Assembly: GCA_937967805.1 (NCBI GenBank)
Contig: CALBTC010000515.1
Coordinates: 1-6,694 of the forward strand
DNA length: 6,694 nucleotides
Reading direction: 5' to 3'
Source: an uncultured Anaerolineaceae bacterium
Lineage (GTDB): Bacteria > Chloroflexota > Anaerolineae > Promineifilales > Promineifilaceae
Shown here: one piece after another, positions 5,872 through 6,694 of the stretch
Position numbering within the stretch: the stretch's first letter is position 1
How the letters are laid out: every line of letters begins with the position of its first letter
Notes under the pieces: model-generated
The model's input: only the letters and a program-made list of their open reading frames with translations
Told to the model about the DNA's origin: nothing
Databases searched by the model: none
Translations under genes and position numbers: made by a program

Positions 5872-6534
5872 ATGAACAAAAAAGCTGTACTACTCTGGAT
5901 AATCGCCTTCATTTTTTTAGTTGCCTGCGGCGGAGGAAGTGACCCGGAACCAGACGCCCCCGCTTCAGACAATGATACCAGCTCTTCCGTCATAACGGAA
6001 ACGGCCGAGACAACTGAGACAATGGAAGACGACAATGGCGCAGAGGATGCGGAAGAAATGGAAGAGGATCCCACTGAAGAAGGTGAGCCGGCAGAAGAGA
6101 CAGAGCCCATGGAGGAAGAGACTGAAGAAGATCCTGCCAGTGAGGAGCCTGCTGAAGAAACGGCCGAAGAATCAACCGCTTCTGACTCACCTTTCGGCGA
6201 TCGTCCCATGACCGGCACCGATCCTGAAACAGGTCTGCCCGTAAACCCGGAAACAGTTAGACCGGGTGACACATTTATTGTCCGTGGTGAAATAATTAGC
6301 ATGAACTTGACCCCGACCACATCACCAGAATTCTTAATTCAATCCCCGGATGGGCTTAAATTCCGCTTGCGCAGCCAGGACCTGGCCGATACATATTATG
6401 AGGATGGCGATCAGCTTCAGGCATTTCAATATCAGAATGGCCTTTTAGCCCAAGCTACAGCGACCCTGGCTGCGGATGCCAGCCCGTCTGATATTCCCAC
6501 AACGACAGATTTGGTGCTGGTTAAAGACGAATAA
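5872..6534 (+). CDS. Secreted lipoprotein with a highly acidic linker and a small beta-rich C-terminal domain; function unknown
   Basis: The 220-residue product begins with a classic lipoprotein signal: MNKK, a hydrophobic core (5-17) and the lipobox LVAC with Cys19 as the predicted lipidated residue. It should be cut by signal peptidase II and anchored on the outer face of the membrane. Residues 20-110 form a disordered linker with no Lys or Arg at all; within 43-100, 31 of 58 residues are Asp or Glu, and EPAEET occurs twice (72-77, 92-97). Residues about 128-200 contain alternating strands (TFIVRGEIISM, EFLIQSPDGLKFRLRSQ, DQLQAFQYQNGLLAQATATL) that could form a small OB-like barrel; this is a guess from pattern only. 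I recognise no named family. It has a strong ribosome binding site and its own terminator, so it is probably a single-gene unit diverging from the TPR-led block. It could be a ligand-binding or wall-spacing protein. Confidence 0.88.
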   Translation: MNKKAVLLWIIAFIFLVACGGGSDPEPDAPASDNDTSSSVITETAETTETMEDDNGAEDAEEMEEDPTEEGEPAEETEPMEEETEEDPASEEPAEETAEESTASDSPFGDRPMTGTDPETGLPVNPETVRPGDTFIVRGEIISMNLTPTTSPEFLIQSPDGLKFRLRSQDLADTYYEDGDQLQAFQYQNGLLAQATATLAADASPSDIPTTTDLVLVKDE

Positions 6535-6566
6535 TCAACATCCAAACAACCAAACTCGTTTTAGGC

Positions 6567-6602
6567 AAAGCTGTGATGCAAAAATGCGTCACAGCTTTTT
6601 TT
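6567..6602 (+). terminator. Rho-independent terminator after the lipoprotein gene
   Basis: A 13-bp stem, AAAGCTGTGATGC (6567-6579) against GCGTCACAGCTTT (6586-6598), has one G-T pair and a six-base loop. It is followed by a run of seven T residues (6596-6602) and lies about 32 bases after the stop codon. The A-run before the stem gives it some activity potential on the opposite strand as well. Confidence 0.92.
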
Positions 6603-6656
6603 ATTCGTGTAGCACATATCGGCTATTAAAATGGCACTCATTATGTTGATTTATAT

Positions 6657-6685
6657 TTGATCTTATGAAAAGTAATTGTTATAAT
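6657..6685 (+). promoter_or_regulatory. Sigma70-type promoter reading out of the right edge
   Basis: TTGATC (6657-6662, four of six matches to TTGACA) is followed after exactly 17 bases by a perfect TATAAT (6680-6685), which also has the TGn of an extended -10 (TGT at 6677-6679). The flanking DNA is AT-rich. This is the best promoter in the window; the gene it serves is outside it. Confidence 0.6.
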
Positions 6686-6694
6686 GCCCCTAGT

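Noticed and set aside
5787..6320. Ser-rich 177-codon open frame on the minus strand opposite the lipoprotein gene
   Set aside because: It is the complement of the GAA/GAG-rich acidic linker; its composition is low-complexity Ser/Val and the plus-strand gene has a signal peptide, ribosome binding site and terminator.
1..6694. CRISPR array, tRNA or rRNA gene, transposase, toxin-antitoxin or phage module
   Set aside because: No regularly spaced repeats, cloverleaf-like sequence, rRNA-like stretch or protein with such motifs was found by reading both strands.

Overview
The window looks like part of a bacterial chromosome, plausibly from the Chloroflexota (Anaerolineae-like). The evidence is indirect. 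There is a TrmFO-type folate-dependent tRNA methyltransferase, a eukaryotic-type UDP-glucose pyrophosphorylase in place of GalU, a soluble histidine kinase with a GGGPGLGL G2 box, a lipoprotein with a very acidic linker, and many copies of the palindrome ACGGCCGT. The phylum assignment is inference, because no rRNA or other phylogenetic marker is present.

Layout. Most of the window (1-5629) is a co-directional minus-strand block. In transcription order it contains a four-repeat TPR protein (5629-5105), a UGP2-like UTP--glucose-1-phosphate uridylyltransferase (5074-3668), trmFO (3573-2185), a cytoplasmic sensor histidine kinase whose TTG start overlaps the trmFO stop (2188-989), and, after a 153-bp gap holding a long imperfect hairpin, the N-terminal 278 codons of a MuiA-type DUF4140/DUF4139 protein that runs off the left edge. 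A 242-bp AT-rich divergent region (5630-5871) separates this block from a single plus-strand gene (5872-6534). That gene encodes a secreted lipoprotein with an acidic linker and a small beta-rich C-terminal domain. It ends at a strong intrinsic terminator (about 6567-6602). A well-formed sigma70-type promoter (6657-6685) at the right edge points to a gene outside the window.

How the genes may work together. The TPR, UGP, TrmFO and kinase genes are close enough for partial co-transcription, and trmFO and the kinase appear translationally coupled. UGP makes UDP-glucose for envelope or storage glycans, and MuiA-family proteins have been linked to extracellular polysaccharide phenotypes. An envelope theme is therefore possible, but nothing in the sequence proves it. 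TrmFO is a housekeeping tRNA modification enzyme. I see no CRISPR array, transposase, phage gene, tRNA or rRNA, and no clear new multi-gene system. The most distinctive signals are the roughly 100-fold excess of ACGGCCGT, the hairpin element between the kinase and muiA-like genes, the TTGA stop/start overlap, and the acidic lipoprotein of unknown function.
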